A DNA stretch of 64,000 nt from Candidatus Thiosymbion ectosymbiont of Catanema sp. Cochon2018 (lineage in GTDB: Bacteria > Pseudomonadota > Gammaproteobacteria > Chromatiales > Chromatiaceae): the NCBI GenBank assembly GCA_011392765.1, contig WYCW01000001.1:738888-802887 (forward strand). The letters are read 5' to 3'. The notes below the pieces were generated by a model. That model made no database searches. It saw only the letters and a program-made list of their open reading frames with translations, and had not been told where the DNA came from. The position numbers and the translations under genes are program-made. Of this stretch, positions 17,233 through 26,661 are shown piece by piece (the first letter of the stretch is position 1; each line of letters begins with the position of its first letter).

Positions 17233-17693
17233 GGTCGCGATCTCCTGACATGGAGCGAGCGGGATCTTTAGAGAAGATTTAGCCGCAAATGGGCAGTGTT
17301 ATAACTCTGTTGTTCCAGAGGCACAACATATTGATTAGCATATCTATTTGAACCCTGAGAAACAAAGTTGGAACACCACCCGCAAATGAACGCAAATCAA
17401 CGCAAATGAATCAGGACCCGTCGATGATGGCGAGCCGATCTCGACTGATTTTTGTTAATTGGCGGTAACGAACGCAACCGCAGAGGCTCAGATTGAGTAT
17501 AGGAAAAACAAGCCGGTCACTTCGATCTATCCGCAGATTACACGGATTTTCACAGATTGAAAACGGAACCATCTGTGAGAATCTGCGTAATCTGTGGACA
17601 GAAAAGAGCATGTGATCTTTTGCGGCCGATTTGCGTTCATTCGCGTTCATTGCGGCAAAAAATGAGGAGCCTTCACGGATGGAAACCCGATGT
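17233..17693. repeat. repeat-filled intergenic region
   Basis: No gene seen. It holds the CGCAAATGAA/CGCAAATCAA type repeat (17385-17410), a GATTTGCGTTCATTCGCG stretch near 17628-17650, and a palindrome at about 17527-17605 (TCCGCAGATTACACGGATTT against AATCTGCGTAATCTGTGGA). The same palindrome recurs near 25870, 26490, 37560 and 58200. Confidence 0.5.
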
Positions 17694-19277
17694 CTACTCA
17701 CCCTGGGCAAAGTAGCGTTCGAGGAATGCGTCGAAGCCCAGATCGTCGGTCTCCTCCACTTCCCGTTGTCGTTGCCGGGACTCCCGATTCAGGCGCTCGA
17801 ACAGGGCCGCATACTCGGTGTCGAGCGTTAAGCTGCGGAAGCGGTCACGATGCCGTTCCGAGATACGCCGCGCAAAGTCGAAAAAACTCTCTGCATTGGC
17901 GCGCATCTCAGCCAACATCCTCGCGGAGGGTGTAAGCCCCGGATCTCGAATCTTCTCTTGCTGCCGACGCAGGCTCTCGGCACAGGGACCGCTGCTGCCG
18001 CCGTCCATCAGCTCCGCGGCCGGGAGCATGGCGTTCAACAGTTCCTCTGCCCATCGACGTAAGCGGATACTGTTTCCATTCCGCTCCAGCTCCAGTGCAG
18101 GGTCCCTTCCGCGGTGGGCGGCCGAGAGCAGATTCTTGTCGATGGCCTTGCGTTCATGTGTACCGATGCGGGGACTTTCCATCAGCAGGCAGAAGAGCAT
18201 AAAGGTATCCAGAAAGTGCAATTGCTCCTCGGCCACGCCGAGGGGGTGGAAGGCGTTCACATCGAGGGATCGCAGTTCCAGATAGCGAACGCCGCGACGG
18301 CGCAGGGCCAGACTCGGCTTCTCCATCCAGTGGGGAGGCTGTTTCGGGCGCACGGAGCTATAGTATTCGTTCTCGATCTGGAGCACGTTGGCATTGAGCT
18401 GCTCGTAGCGCTCGCCGACCTTGACGCCGATGGCCTCGTAGTTGGGACAGGGGGTCCGGATGGCCCAGGTCAGGCTCCGGATGTAGGCGTCGAGGCTGTC
18501 GTAGTTCGCCTTCATTCCGGCATCGCAGGTCTTGAGATTCTGATAGCCGATATCGCCCATCCGCAGGGAGGTCGCGTAGGGGTAGTAATAGGTGCTCCGG
18601 TCGAACTCCTCCAGATCCGTATCCCGGTCCTGCACAAAGGTCTTGCAGGCCGCCGGAGAGGCCCCGAAGAGGTAGGGGATGAGCCAACCGAACCGCTGCA
18701 GATTGCGGATCGATGCCATGTAGGCCTCGGAGCGGAAATCTCCCGGCTCCCCCTTGTAACCTTCCAGCTCCCGGTACAGCGGCCAAAAGGCGTCGGAAAA
18801 CGAAAAGTTGTAGTGAACGCCTGCGATCACCTGCATCCGTCGCCCGTAGCGGTTGCCCAATCCACGCCGGTACACCGTCATCATACGAGCGGCATTGGAA
18901 GAGCCGTACCTGGCCAGTGGGATATGACCCATGCCCTCCACCAAGATGCAGGGCATGCTCGTCGCCCATAAGAGCTCGTCGCCGAGGTGGCGGTGAACGA
19001 AGACATGCAGGCTGTGCAGGAAAGCGAGCACCGCTTGCTTGCCCTGCAGCGGCGGGGTGATGGCCTCGAGCAGGGCCTCGGAAAAGTCCGTCGTCAGGTA
19101 CGGGTGGGTCAGTGCCGATCCGAAAGCTGTGGGGTGGGGGGTGACGGCGATGGTCCCCGCCGGGGACACCCGCAAGCCCTCCTTTTCCAGCCCGATGAGA
19201 GAATCTTGCAGACAGCTGCCGAGCAGCGTGCGTGTCAATCCGTTCAGCCGCTTGTTGTAGCTGGTGTAGAGGTCCAT
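17694..19277 (-). CDS. gshA: glutamate-cysteine ligase (class I)
   Basis: First step of glutathione synthesis: ATP-dependent joining of glutamate and cysteine. The 527-residue product starts MDLYTSYNKRLNGL and contains IGLEKEGLRVSP (ATP/metal-binding glutamates), LTTDFSEALLEAITPP, and HYNFSFSDAFWP, all typical of the E. coli-type enzyme (518 residues). Transcribed alone, with no gshB nearby. Confidence 0.96.
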   Translation of the reverse strand: MDLYTSYNKRLNGLTRTLLGSCLQDSLIGLEKEGLRVSPAGTIAVTPHPTAFGSALTHPYLTTDFSEALLEAITPPLQGKQAVLAFLHSLHVFVHRHLGDELLWATSMPCILVEGMGHIPLARYGSSNAARMMTVYRRGLGNRYGRRMQVIAGVHYNFSFSDAFWPLYRELEGYKGEPGDFRSEAYMASIRNLQRFGWLIPYLFGASPAACKTFVQDRDTDLEEFDRSTYYYPYATSLRMGDIGYQNLKTCDAGMKANYDSLDAYIRSLTWAIRTPCPNYEAIGVKVGERYEQLNANVLQIENEYYSSVRPKQPPHWMEKPSLALRRRGVRYLELRSLDVNAFHPLGVAEEQLHFLDTFMLFCLLMESPRIGTHERKAIDKNLLSAAHRGRDPALELERNGNSIRLRRWAEELLNAMLPAAELMDGGSSGPCAESLRRQQEKIRDPGLTPSARMLAEMRANAESFFDFARRISERHRDRFRSLTLDTEYAALFERLNRESRQRQREVEETDDLGFDAFLERYFAQGE

Positions 19278-19382
19278 TCACTGAGGTGGGGAGGTTTGAA
19301 TGATGAATGATGAGCATCTCCCGTACCCATGGGGGCAAATGGATTTTCCTATAGGAAAACGCGGCTCAAACACTTTGTATCC

Positions 19383-19579
19383 CAATGCCATTAAGTTAAG
19401 CGTTACCAGTCGGCAGACTAAGAGAAGAAACTACGAATCACGCGAGTCCTCGCGAAACCATCGTCCCGAACCGAGGGGAGGGATCTGTCATCCCGAATCG
19501 AAGGGAGGGATCTTATTCGCGGAAATTCGCGTGATTCGTAGTTTTCTCTAAGTGGCCAACAGCTAATTTAATGGCATTG
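19383..19579. mobile_element. family A element with perfect 10-bp target duplication
   Basis: The ends CAATGCCATTAAGTTA and a slightly changed TAATTTAATGGCATTG are flanked on both sides by CTTTGTATCC (19373-19382 and 19580-19589). The interior includes the ACTACGAATCACGCGAGT palindrome and two copies of a GAGGGATCT block. Non-coding. Confidence 0.85.
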
Positions 19580-19677
19580 CTTTGTATCCAACGTCCACGG
19601 GGCAGCCGCCATTCATCATTTCCGTTTCCCGCGCTCGTGAGGGCAGACGATTCAGGTAAAGGGGAGGATTTTTATTA

Positions 19678-19920
19678 TTATTTGTCGCGATCCATATAGC
19701 TCTTTACACCGAATCCACCGCCGAATCCACCGAGAAAAACGGCGAATAGCTTGATGGCTTCTTTGTATAGATCTTTATCAGTCCCAACGAGAAAAACCGT
19801 TAGAAAAATGAAAAGTGTAACAAAGATAACAACATATAGTAACGTGAATTTCCTCGACTGCGCCGTGTCTTTAAAAGAATGCTCATCTTCTCTCTCAGAA
19901 ATATCCAATTCTTCTATCAT
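19678..19920 (-). CDS. small two-span membrane protein
   Basis: Encodes 80 residues with an acidic N-terminus, a span LLYVVIFVTLFIFLTVFLVG, a second AIKLFAVFLGGFGGGFGV, and a charged tail. Its ATG overlaps the stop of the preceding 108-residue gene by 4 bases, so the two form a coupled pair. Family unknown to me. Confidence 0.6.
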   Translation of the reverse strand: MIEELDISEREDEHSFKDTAQSRKFTLLYVVIFVTLFIFLTVFLVGTDKDLYKEAIKLFAVFLGGFGGGFGVKSYMDRDK

Positions 19921-20243
19921 TTTGGGAGACTCAGCAAATAATCTGTGCGAATCTTGTCCTCCAAGACCCTTTTAACCTTAAGTCTCAAGACCCTTTCGAT
20001 CTTGAGTTTCAAACCCCTTTCGACTCTGTCCGCTACTTCAGCTTCAATAGATGCAGCCGCCGCCCTTTTCACTAGCTCGCTGAACTCATCATCATCCAGC
20101 GCTCCATCCTTCCGAAGATGGGCCAGGTACTTGACGAGGCTATGAAAACCTTCGACACGCCGGGGGGTGCTTTGTTGTTGGAACAGTTTGGGTGCGTGGA
20201 AAGCATACCGACCCATTGACTCGGTTCTACGCGAACTCTGCAT
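19917..20243 (-). CDS. charged helical protein, partner of the membrane protein
   Basis: Encodes up to 108 residues; an internal ATG gives MGRYAFHAPKLF as an alternative start. The C-terminal half is strongly charged and helical (ADRVERGLKLKIERVLRLKV with KRVLEDKIR after), suggesting a coiled coil. It overlaps the downstream membrane gene by 4 bases. No known domain recognised. Confidence 0.55.
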   Translation of the reverse strand: MQSSRRTESMGRYAFHAPKLFQQQSTPRRVEGFHSLVKYLAHLRKDGALDDDEFSELVKRAAAASIEAEVADRVERGLKLKIERVLRLKVKRVLEDKIRTDYLLSLPK

Positions 20244-20667
20244 TGTAATTCCCTGTATTAAAAGGCTGTCAGCTCACTCCCACACTCCGGAGAATGGGAA
20301 AGCGTGACTGGATTTTCAGCGTTGGTGGGACAAGGCAACCTCATTTTCCTAAGACAGACAGGCCACTTTCTCCTCGTCCCCCATGGTACAAAACTTAGCG
20401 TGAAACGGGGTAATTTCATCCCACCGCCGCTGGGAAAGACAAATTCTTTCACAGTCTCCGGAGCATGGGGACGAACCGGGCGCGCGTAGGGGCAACGGTC
20501 TCGAAGACGGCCTGGTTGATGATAGCCTCGGACGAACCGGGCGCGCGTAGGGGCAACGGTGTAGCGCCGGCATCTCACCTGCCGTCTCCGAACGAACCAC
20601 GCGCCCCTCGGGGTACCTCCTGTGGTTGCTCCCTTGCACCTTTGCGGTCCGAACGATCGGCGGCGTT
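20244..20667. repeat. intergenic region with a ~33-bp direct repeat
   Basis: GGACGAACCGGGCGCGCGTA followed by GGGGCAACGGT occurs twice, near 20469-20501 and 20531-20563, separated by about 30 bases. ORFs across the region have biased, low-complexity products and I do not call any of them. Related to the accessory repeat sequences of this genome; nothing else seen. Confidence 0.4.
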
Positions 20668-21444
20668 TCAACCCAGACCTAAGAGATGGTAACCGGTATC
20701 CACGTACAGCACCTCGCCCGTAATCCCGGAAGCCAGGTCGGAGCAGAGAAAGGCCGCTGCATTGCCGACTTCTTCGATGATCACGTTACGCCGCAGGGGG
20801 GTGCGCTCTTCCACCTGCTTGAGCATGCCCCGAAAATTGGCGATGCCGGACGCAGCCAGGGTGCGGATGGGACCGGCGGAGATGGCGTTGACCCGGGTGC
20901 CTTCCGGGCCCAGAGATGCAGCCAGGTAGCGGGCGTTTGCCTCCAGGCTCGCCTTGGCGAGGCCCATCACGTTGTAGTTGGGTACGGCGCGCACCGCACC
21001 CAGGTAGGTCATGGTCAGGAGGGAGCCGTTGCGTCCCTGCATCATCTCACGTCCGGCCTTGGCCAAGGCGGCGAAGCTGTAGGAACTGATGTCGTGGGCG
21101 ATGGCGAAGCCTTCGCGGGTGACGGCGTCGATATAGTCGCCTTCGAGCTGCTCGCGCGGGGCAAAGCCGATCGAGTGCACGATGGCATCGAGTCCGTCCC
21201 ACTGCCCGGACAATTCCTGAAATGCGTCCGCGATCTGGGCGTCGCTCGTTACCTCCATGGGCAGCACAATCTCCGATCCGCACTCGGCGGCCAGGTCCTC
21301 GACCCGGGATTTGAGCTTGTCGGTCTGGTAGGTCAAGGCGATCCGGGCCCCTTCGCGGTGCATGGCCTGCGCCACGCCGTAGGCGATGGAGCGGTTGCTG
21401 GCGACGCCGGTGATGAGGACTCGTTTATCTTGTAGGAAACCCAT
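20668..21444 (-). CDS. fabI: enoyl-[acyl-carrier-protein] reductase (NADH)
   Basis: Last reductive step of fatty-acid elongation. The ATG at 21444 gives [20 protein letters not shown], matching the canonical FabI start; an upstream in-frame ATG is not homologous. 258 residues. The SDR-type active site Y-x6-K appears as YNVMGLAK, preceded by [10 protein letters not shown], and [13 protein letters not shown] is the substrate-loop region. The C-terminus is GYHLLGLG. Single gene between unrelated neighbours. Confidence 0.96.
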   Translation of the reverse strand: MGFLQDKRVLITGVASNRSIAYGVAQAMHREGARIALTYQTDKLKSRVEDLAAECGSEIVLPMEVTSDAQIADAFQELSGQWDGLDAIVHSIGFAPREQLEGDYIDAVTREGFAIAHDISSYSFAALAKAGREMMQGRNGSLLTMTYLGAVRAVPNYNVMGLAKASLEANARYLAASLGPEGTRVNAISAGPIRTLAASGIANFRGMLKQVEERTPLRRNVIIEEVGNAAAFLCSDLASGITGEVLYVDTGYHLLGLG

Positions 21445-21707
21445 GGCATTCCGATCCTGATCTGTGGTGGCTGACAAGGCTCATGCGGAGATGCGATCAT
21501 TGGCCTATAAGTAGCGGCAATTTCTGTCACAAGAAGCCTTACATTACCGAAACTTTAGGGTCGGCGAAAGGGCGGGATTTTTACCGAAGATTTATCCGCA
21601 AATCAACGCAAATGAATGCAACCGGATCAAAAACCGTCGCTGATGGCGAACCGATTTGTGTCGATTCGCGTTCATTTGCGGACAAAAATACTTCCCATAG
21701 GTCTAGG

Positions 21708-23897
21708 TTGCATCACAGCTGCTATCGGTATTTCGGCGCTGCGGTACTCGCCTCGGTACTGGCGATCCTGTCGAGTGCCTGCGGCGATGCCCCCTGGAAT
21801 AATCCCTATCCGCGCGGCCAGGTGGGGACCAATGTCCTCTACAGTGCCTTCTCCGAGCGTCCCAAGCACCTGGATCCGGCGCGTTCCTATAGCTCCAACG
21901 AGTACGCCTTTATTGCCCAGATCTACGAACCGCCGCTGCAATATCACTTCCTGAATCGGCCCTACGAGCTGGTGCCCCTCTCCGCTACCCAGGTGCCGGT
22001 GCCGACCTACTGGGATGAGGAGGGCAAGCCGCTCCCGGCCAACGCACCCGCGGAACAGGTCGCCTACAGCGAGTACCTCATCCGCATCCGGCCCGGAATC
22101 CGGTTTCAGCCCCATCCCGCCTTCGCAAAAGACGAAGGCGGGCGACCGCGTTATCCGGACCTGACGGCCGCGGATCTTACCGGGATCAACCGCCTGTCCG
22201 ACTTCCTGCACCAGGGCACCCGGGAGCTGACGGCGGAGGATTTCGTCTATCAGATCAAACGCTTGGCCGTGCCCTGGCTGCACTCGCCGATTGCCGGTGT
22301 GATGCGGGAGCATATCCATGACTTCGCCGGGTTGGCCGGGCGCATCGAGCAGGCGGCACCCGCGCCGGTCCCAGGTAGAGGGCGGCCCTTCCTGGATCTG
22401 CGGACCATCCCCTTCACCGGCGCCGAGGTGCTGGATAGATACAGCTACCGCATCCGCATCGAGGGCAAATATCCCCAATTCGTCTACTGGCTCGCCATGC
22501 CCTTCTTTGCGCCCATCCCGTGGGAGGCGGACCGCTTTTATGCCCAACCCGGTATGCGGCAGCGCAATCTCGCCCTGGATTGGTATCCGGTGGGCACCGG
22601 GGCCTTCTGGTTACAGGAGAACAACCCTAATCTGCGTATGGTGCTGGCACGCAATCCCAACTTCCACGGCGAGTCCTATCCCACCCAGGGTATGCCTGAA
22701 GATGAGGCGGCGGGACTGTTGGCGGACGCCGGCCGGCCCTTGCCCTTCATCGAACGCGCCGTCTACAGCTTAGAAAAGGAGGACATCCCCTACTGGAACA
22801 AGTTCCTGCAGGGCTACTACGACAGCTCGGGGATCTCCTCCGATGCCTTCGATCAGGCGATCCGGCTCAGCGGTCAGGGAGAAGCGATCCTGACCGAGGG
22901 CATGCGGGAAAAAGGGATCGGGCTGCTGACGGCGGTTCAGACATCCATTTTCTATATGGGCTTCAACATGCGCGACCCGATGGTAGGCGGCGATTCGGAG
23001 CGCGCGCGTCTGCTGCGACGGGCCATCTCCATTGCCGTCGACTACGAGGAGTACATTTCCATTTTTAACAATGGCCGCGGGATTGCCGCCCAGGGGCCGA
23101 TCCCGCCGGGCATCTTCGGACACCGTGAGGACAAGGCGGGGATCAATCCTTATGTCTATGCGTGGCGGAACGGGCGGGCCGTGCGCCGCAGTCCGGACGA
23201 GGCGCGCAACCTGTTGGCTCAGGCAGGCTATCCGCGCGGTCGGGACCCGGCGACGGGACAGGCCCTGAGCCTGAACTACGAGACCGTCGCCCAGGGGCCG
23301 GACGATAAGGCACGCTTGAGCTGGATTCGCAAGCAGTTCAAGAAACTCGGTATCCAACTCGTGGTGCGGGCGACGGATTACAACCGCTTTCAGGAGAAGA
23401 TGCGCAAGGGTACCGGGCAGATCTTCACCTGGGGCTGGAATGCGGACTATCCGGACCCGGAGAATTTTCTGTTCCTGCTCTACGGTCCCAACAGCAAGGT
23501 GGCGGAGGGCGGGGAAAATGCATCCAACTATGCCAATCCGCGCTTCGATGCCCTTTTTGGGCAGATGAAAAGCATGGATAACGGACCCGAGCGCCAGGCT
23601 CTGATCGACGAGATGGTGGAAATTGCAAGACGGGATGCCCCCTGGCTGTGGGGCTTCCATCCCAAGGCGTTCAGCCTGCATCATGGGTGGGTGGGGAACT
23701 TAAAACCCAACCTGATGGCCAACAATACCCTCAAATACCGCCGCGTGGATGCCGCGCAGCGCGAGCGCTTGCGTCGGGAGTGGAACCGACCCGTGCTCTG
23801 GCCCCTGTGGTTGACGGCCGGCCTGCTGGTAGCGGGGGCGCTGCCGGCAGTCCACATTTTCCGCCGCCGCGAACGCCGCGCCGCCCTGTCGCCATGA
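21708..23897 (+). CDS. family 5 extracellular solute-binding lipoprotein
   Basis: Encodes about 729 residues from the TTG at 21708, which precedes a lipoprotein-like signal (VLASVLAILSSAC). The longer ATG start at 21615 would add a repeat-derived leader. The body is the peptide/nickel-binding SBP_bac_5 type (TNVLYSAFSERPKHLDPARS, YSYRIRIEGKYPQFVYWLAM, WGWNADYPDPENFLFLLYG). An unusual C-terminal membrane span with a basic tail (WPLWLTAGLLVAGALPAVHI, then RRRERR) follows. No permease or ATPase genes are adjacent. Likely binds peptides in the periplasm; partners unknown. Confidence 0.85.
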   Translation: MHHSCYRYFGAAVLASVLAILSSACGDAPWNNPYPRGQVGTNVLYSAFSERPKHLDPARSYSSNEYAFIAQIYEPPLQYHFLNRPYELVPLSATQVPVPTYWDEEGKPLPANAPAEQVAYSEYLIRIRPGIRFQPHPAFAKDEGGRPRYPDLTAADLTGINRLSDFLHQGTRELTAEDFVYQIKRLAVPWLHSPIAGVMREHIHDFAGLAGRIEQAAPAPVPGRGRPFLDLRTIPFTGAEVLDRYSYRIRIEGKYPQFVYWLAMPFFAPIPWEADRFYAQPGMRQRNLALDWYPVGTGAFWLQENNPNLRMVLARNPNFHGESYPTQGMPEDEAAGLLADAGRPLPFIERAVYSLEKEDIPYWNKFLQGYYDSSGISSDAFDQAIRLSGQGEAILTEGMREKGIGLLTAVQTSIFYMGFNMRDPMVGGDSERARLLRRAISIAVDYEEYISIFNNGRGIAAQGPIPPGIFGHREDKAGINPYVYAWRNGRAVRRSPDEARNLLAQAGYPRGRDPATGQALSLNYETVAQGPDDKARLSWIRKQFKKLGIQLVVRATDYNRFQEKMRKGTGQIFTWGWNADYPDPENFLFLLYGPNSKVAEGGENASNYANPRFDALFGQMKSMDNGPERQALIDEMVEIARRDAPWLWGFHPKAFSLHHGWVGNLKPNLMANNTLKYRRVDAAQRERLRREWNRPVLWPLWLTAGLLVAGALPAVHIFRRRERRAALSP

Positions 23898-23900
23898 AAT

Positions 23901-24042
23901 CAATGCCATTAAGTTAAGCGTTACCGGTCGGCAAAGTAAGAGAAGAAACTACGAATCACGCGAATCCTCGCGAATCGATTCGCGGAAATTCGCGTGATTC
24001 GTAGTTTTCTCTAAATGGCCAACAGCCAACTTAATGGCATTG
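23901..24042. mobile_element. family A element at the stop codon of the solute-binding gene
   Basis: A compact 142-bp copy with intact ends, flanked by perfect duplications GCCATGAAAT (23891-23900 and 24043-24052). The left duplication contains the TGA stop (23895-23897) of the preceding gene. The interior is one near-perfect palindrome around CGCGAATCGATTCGCG. Confidence 0.85.
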
Positions 24043-24157
24043 GCCATGAAATGGGTAGCGACTCGATTAAATGACTCCGGCTGCTTATAATGAACTCTCT
24101 ACCACCGAAAATAACATCAGTTAATTGTGCAGTCTCCGGATTTTCACTACGCTGAAC

Positions 24158-24375
24158 TAGGATTCCTTGAGGGACCTGCATCTTTACAAATGAGTCAAGT
24201 TTGTGCGCTGCACAAAATAGTTCTGCCTCTTGTTGGGCAGGAATCGCAAATCCTTTGAACCACGGAGGCAGACACGGATCAACACGGATTGTGATCCGTG
24301 TTGATCCGTGTCTGCCTCCGTGGTTCTTCGGTGCGGTCGGTCACGCCTCGTCGGTATGAGGTGAAGCCTCGCTAG
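24158..24375. mobile_element. family E composite bounded by CTAG
   Basis: Starts CTAGGATTCCTTGAGGGACC and ends GAAGCCTCGCTAG, with a TGAGTCAAGTTTGTGC block near the left end. The centre carries a palindrome at about 24260-24328 (ACCACGGAGGCAGACACGGA and its inverse) that also occurs at 52873-52943. Other family E copies have a different central palindrome. Confidence 0.55.
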
Positions 24376-24382
24376 CCATACG

Positions 24383-25426
24383 TTAAGACAATAGTCGGTT
24401 CGATGATCGGATCATCAGCGCCTCGTAGATGGAATAGGCTTTATCCGACAGACTGCCGGGCACGGCGGTCTCGGCAGTGCGATTGCGGGTTTCGAACCTG
24501 TCCGTCGACTCGGTCCGTAGTGGAATGTCCACCAGATTGCAAATACTGCCCCAGGCCTCGGGCGACCGCTCGCATAAGAGTTCGTAGCACACAAAGACGC
24601 GGTGGGTATCATCCTCGGATACTTGTTCCACTAAGAATCCGTAGACACCGATCCACTGTGCCAGCCAGTATTCCAGCTCGGTCGGGGCGTATTTCGCGCC
24701 GACTGTTGCTCCCCATTCGAACGGTCGGTGGTCACTGCCGAACTCGTGATGCACGAGCCATGTCATATACTTCCGTGCGAATCTATCGTAACGGTGCCGT
24801 TCGATAAACTTGTTGTGCTGCGTCAGCAGCGACCGCGCCTGCTGAATGGGATCACGAAACGGCACCAATACTATCGCGTCGGGGAATGCCCTCGATAATC
24901 CGGTCAGGCGCAGAATGTTGTTATTGTTCTTCGAAAGATAGCGCTTTTTGTTATATCTTCGATTTATCAGGTCGACATAGGCACGAAAGGCCGCAATGGA
25001 TTCGTCCGACAGTCGGACACTTGCGAGCCTGTCCCCGCGTATGTAATCTCCCCCGAACACCCGCCAGAACACTTCTTCCAAGGCTTCAGGACTATCAAAG
25101 CCGATTCGGATTCCGTCGCCGTGGGCCCTCTCGATATCATTCATATGATGTCGAGACCTCTTAGTAACCTTGGCCCATGTATTCGGCGCCAATACGAACG
25201 GCATATCCCGATAGGTCAGGGAGCTGAATTCCCGAGAATCATACAGTGCCCGCATGAGCAGCGTGGTGCCGGACCTGGCAAGACCACTTACGAACACATG
25301 TTTCGCTGCAACGGACTCGGTTGATCTTGCGGAAAAGAGCTTGCGTTCTATATCGAAACCGGTTTCGAGAATCGCCTTACTGCCCAGAGCCAACCGATGA
25401 AGAATTCTTGACGGGAAATTGTACAT
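24383..25426 (-). CDS. PAPS-dependent sulfotransferase domain protein
   Basis: Encodes 347 residues from the ATG at 25426 (an upstream ATG at 25522 is possible). FVSGLARSGTTLLMRALYDS near residue 45 is the 5'-phosphosulfate loop, and VLVPFRDPIQQARSLLTQHN the second, 3'-phosphate-binding motif. Predicted to move sulfate from PAPS to an acceptor; the acceptor is unknown. The start overlaps the preceding small membrane gene by 50 bases. It lies in a cluster with an ASST-like protein and other membrane proteins, suggesting a surface-sulfation locus. Confidence 0.82.
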   Translation of the reverse strand: MYNFPSRILHRLALGSKAILETGFDIERKLFSARSTESVAAKHVFVSGLARSGTTLLMRALYDSREFSSLTYRDMPFVLAPNTWAKVTKRSRHHMNDIERAHGDGIRIGFDSPEALEEVFWRVFGGDYIRGDRLASVRLSDESIAAFRAYVDLINRRYNKKRYLSKNNNNILRLTGLSRAFPDAIVLVPFRDPIQQARSLLTQHNKFIERHRYDRFARKYMTWLVHHEFGSDHRPFEWGATVGAKYAPTELEYWLAQWIGVYGFLVEQVSEDDTHRVFVCYELLCERSPEAWGSICNLVDIPLRTESTDRFETRNRTAETAVPGSLSDKAYSIYEALMIRSSNRLLS

Positions 25427-25799
25427 TGAACTGGCCGACCGCACGCCGGATGACAAGGTAGAGGATACAGACGAGCGTACTGAAGACCAGCCCCCTTGCA
25501 TTGATAACCGAATCCATGACATCGACCCCTGTCTGTTCAGCGACGAGTAGTATCATCGCGGCTGGAACCAGCGCGATGACGAGTAGCAGAAAAGACAGGA
25601 ACGAAGCGGTAAAAATCCGCAGGGCGTAATGCGGCAACACCAGCTCTTTCCAATGGTCGGATATCTTGGTTGACTTGATTGTGGATAGTGCTTTCCAGGC
25701 GGACACCTTAAGACCGTTCAACGAACGATCCATCGGCAACCGCAGAAGAAGTTCAGCCGACAGCATGCTGCCGACACTGAGCAACACCCAGTCCATCAA
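25377..25799 (-). CDS. membrane protein of the sulfotransferase locus
   Basis: Encodes 140 residues with two clear spans (IFTASFLSFLLLVIALVPAA and NARGLVFSTLVCILYLVI) and a weaker N-terminal hydrophobic stretch. The C-terminal coding region overlaps the sulfotransferase start by 50 bases in another frame, so the genes are probably co-expressed. Family not recognised. Confidence 0.6.
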   Translation of the reverse strand: MMDWVLLSVGSMLSAELLLRLPMDRSLNGLKVSAWKALSTIKSTKISDHWKELVLPHYALRIFTASFLSFLLLVIALVPAAMILLVAEQTGVDVMDSVINARGLVFSTLVCILYLVIRRAVGQFNVQFPVKNSSSVGSGQ

Positions 25800-25801
25800 C
25801 C

Positions 25802-26000
25802 CTAGCGAGGTTTCACCTCAGACCGACGAGGCATGAGTCTTCTGTCAAGGAGGTAAAGATTTTTTATCCGCAGATTACGCAGATTTCCACAGATTATTTT
25901 GTCTTTCATCTGTGGAAATCTGCGTAATCTGCGGATAAAAGATGGCGCCGAAACGAGTCAAGAATTCACCCCTCGTCAGTCTGAGACAGAGCCTCGCTAG
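25802..26000. mobile_element. family E composite bounded by CTAG
   Basis: Left end CTAGCGAGGTTTCACCTCAG and right end CAGAGCCTCGCTAG are inverted. The centre is the ATCCGCAGATTACGCAGATT palindrome with its inverse (25867-25940). The right CTAG (25997-26000) contains the stop codon of the next minus-strand gene. Confidence 0.6.
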
Positions 26001-26371
26001 TCTCTGGCCTTTGATTGACTATCGGCTTCCTGTAATTCGCCGGTTCGTTTTTGCTTCCGACGTTTCAGGATACGTTTGAACGGGTACCAGAAGATGGCGA
26101 ATAGGGCCAGCACTATGGACCCGAGGATACCCAGGATCATAGCCAGGGCGCCTGCGCCCAACCCAGGTCCGATATAGGCAAGGCCGATCGTCGGATAGCC
26201 GAGCAATGAGGCAGCAAGAACAGACTTCCGGATAGCTGGTACAGCAGTACCGAAATGTCGATAACATCGGTTCGGTTCTTCCACTGAGAATTCCTTTTTT
26301 GCCGCAAATGTACGCGAATCGACGCAAATCGGTCGTAATCGGTTCGCTATCACCGATGGTTCTTGGTTCAT
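25997..26371 (-). CDS. small membrane protein with GPGLGAG motif; start uncertain
   Basis: The conserved part is LGYPTIGLAYIGPGLGAGAL, then AMILGILGSIVLALFAIFWY and a basic PFKRILKRRKQKR tail: a two-span protein of a type I have seen near sulfatase and sulfotransferase genes. The first ~45 residues from the ATG at 26371 (NQEPSVIANRLRPICVDSRT and on) derive from a repeat also found before the solute-binding protein, so the native start is probably near 26225 at a non-ATG codon. Its TAG stop is the right CTAG of a family E element. Confidence 0.6.
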   Translation of the reverse strand: MNQEPSVIANRLRPICVDSRTFAAKKEFSVEEPNRCYRHFGTAVPAIRKSVLAASLLGYPTIGLAYIGPGLGAGALAMILGILGSIVLALFAIFWYPFKRILKRRKQKRTGELQEADSQSKARD

Positions 26372-26429
26372 TTACCTTTAGGGCACTTTGAAAAATACGG
26401 TTTTCGTGAATGGCATGTATGCAGTACTA

Positions 26430-26661
26430 GCGAGGCTCTGCCTCAGACCGACGAGGGGTGAATTCTTGACTCGTTTCGGCGCCATCTTTTATCCGCAAAT
26501 TACGCAGATTTTCACAGATTACTTCTGTTTTTAATCTGTGAGAATCTGCGTAATCTGCGGACAAAAAAAGCAATGGGCACAGCGCACCCGAGTGCGAGTT
26601 TTTTGTGCAGTGCACAAACTTGACTTATTGGTAAAGATTCGGGTCCCTCAAGGGATCCTAG
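26430..26661. mobile_element. family E composite bounded by CTAG
   Basis: Starts CTAGCGAGGCTCTGCCTCAG, carries the TCCGCAAATTACGCAGATTT palindrome, then TGCACAAACTTGACTTATTG, and ends CCCTCAAGGGATCCTAG. The right CTAG (26658-26661) contains the stop codon of the ASST-like gene. A fragment of a family B end (GGGCACTTTGAAAAATA) lies just to its left at 26381. Confidence 0.6.

Noticed and set aside
18358..19338. 326-codon minus-strand ORF overlapping gshA
   Set aside because: Same strand but a different frame from gshA, arginine- and glycine-rich, a frame shadow.
20258..20692. 137-codon minus ORF and 75-codon plus ORF
   Set aside because: They cross a 33-bp direct repeat and translate to arginine/proline-rich low-complexity sequence.
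22770..23684. 304-codon minus-strand ORF
   Set aside because: Antisense of the solute-binding protein gene, without recognisable motifs.
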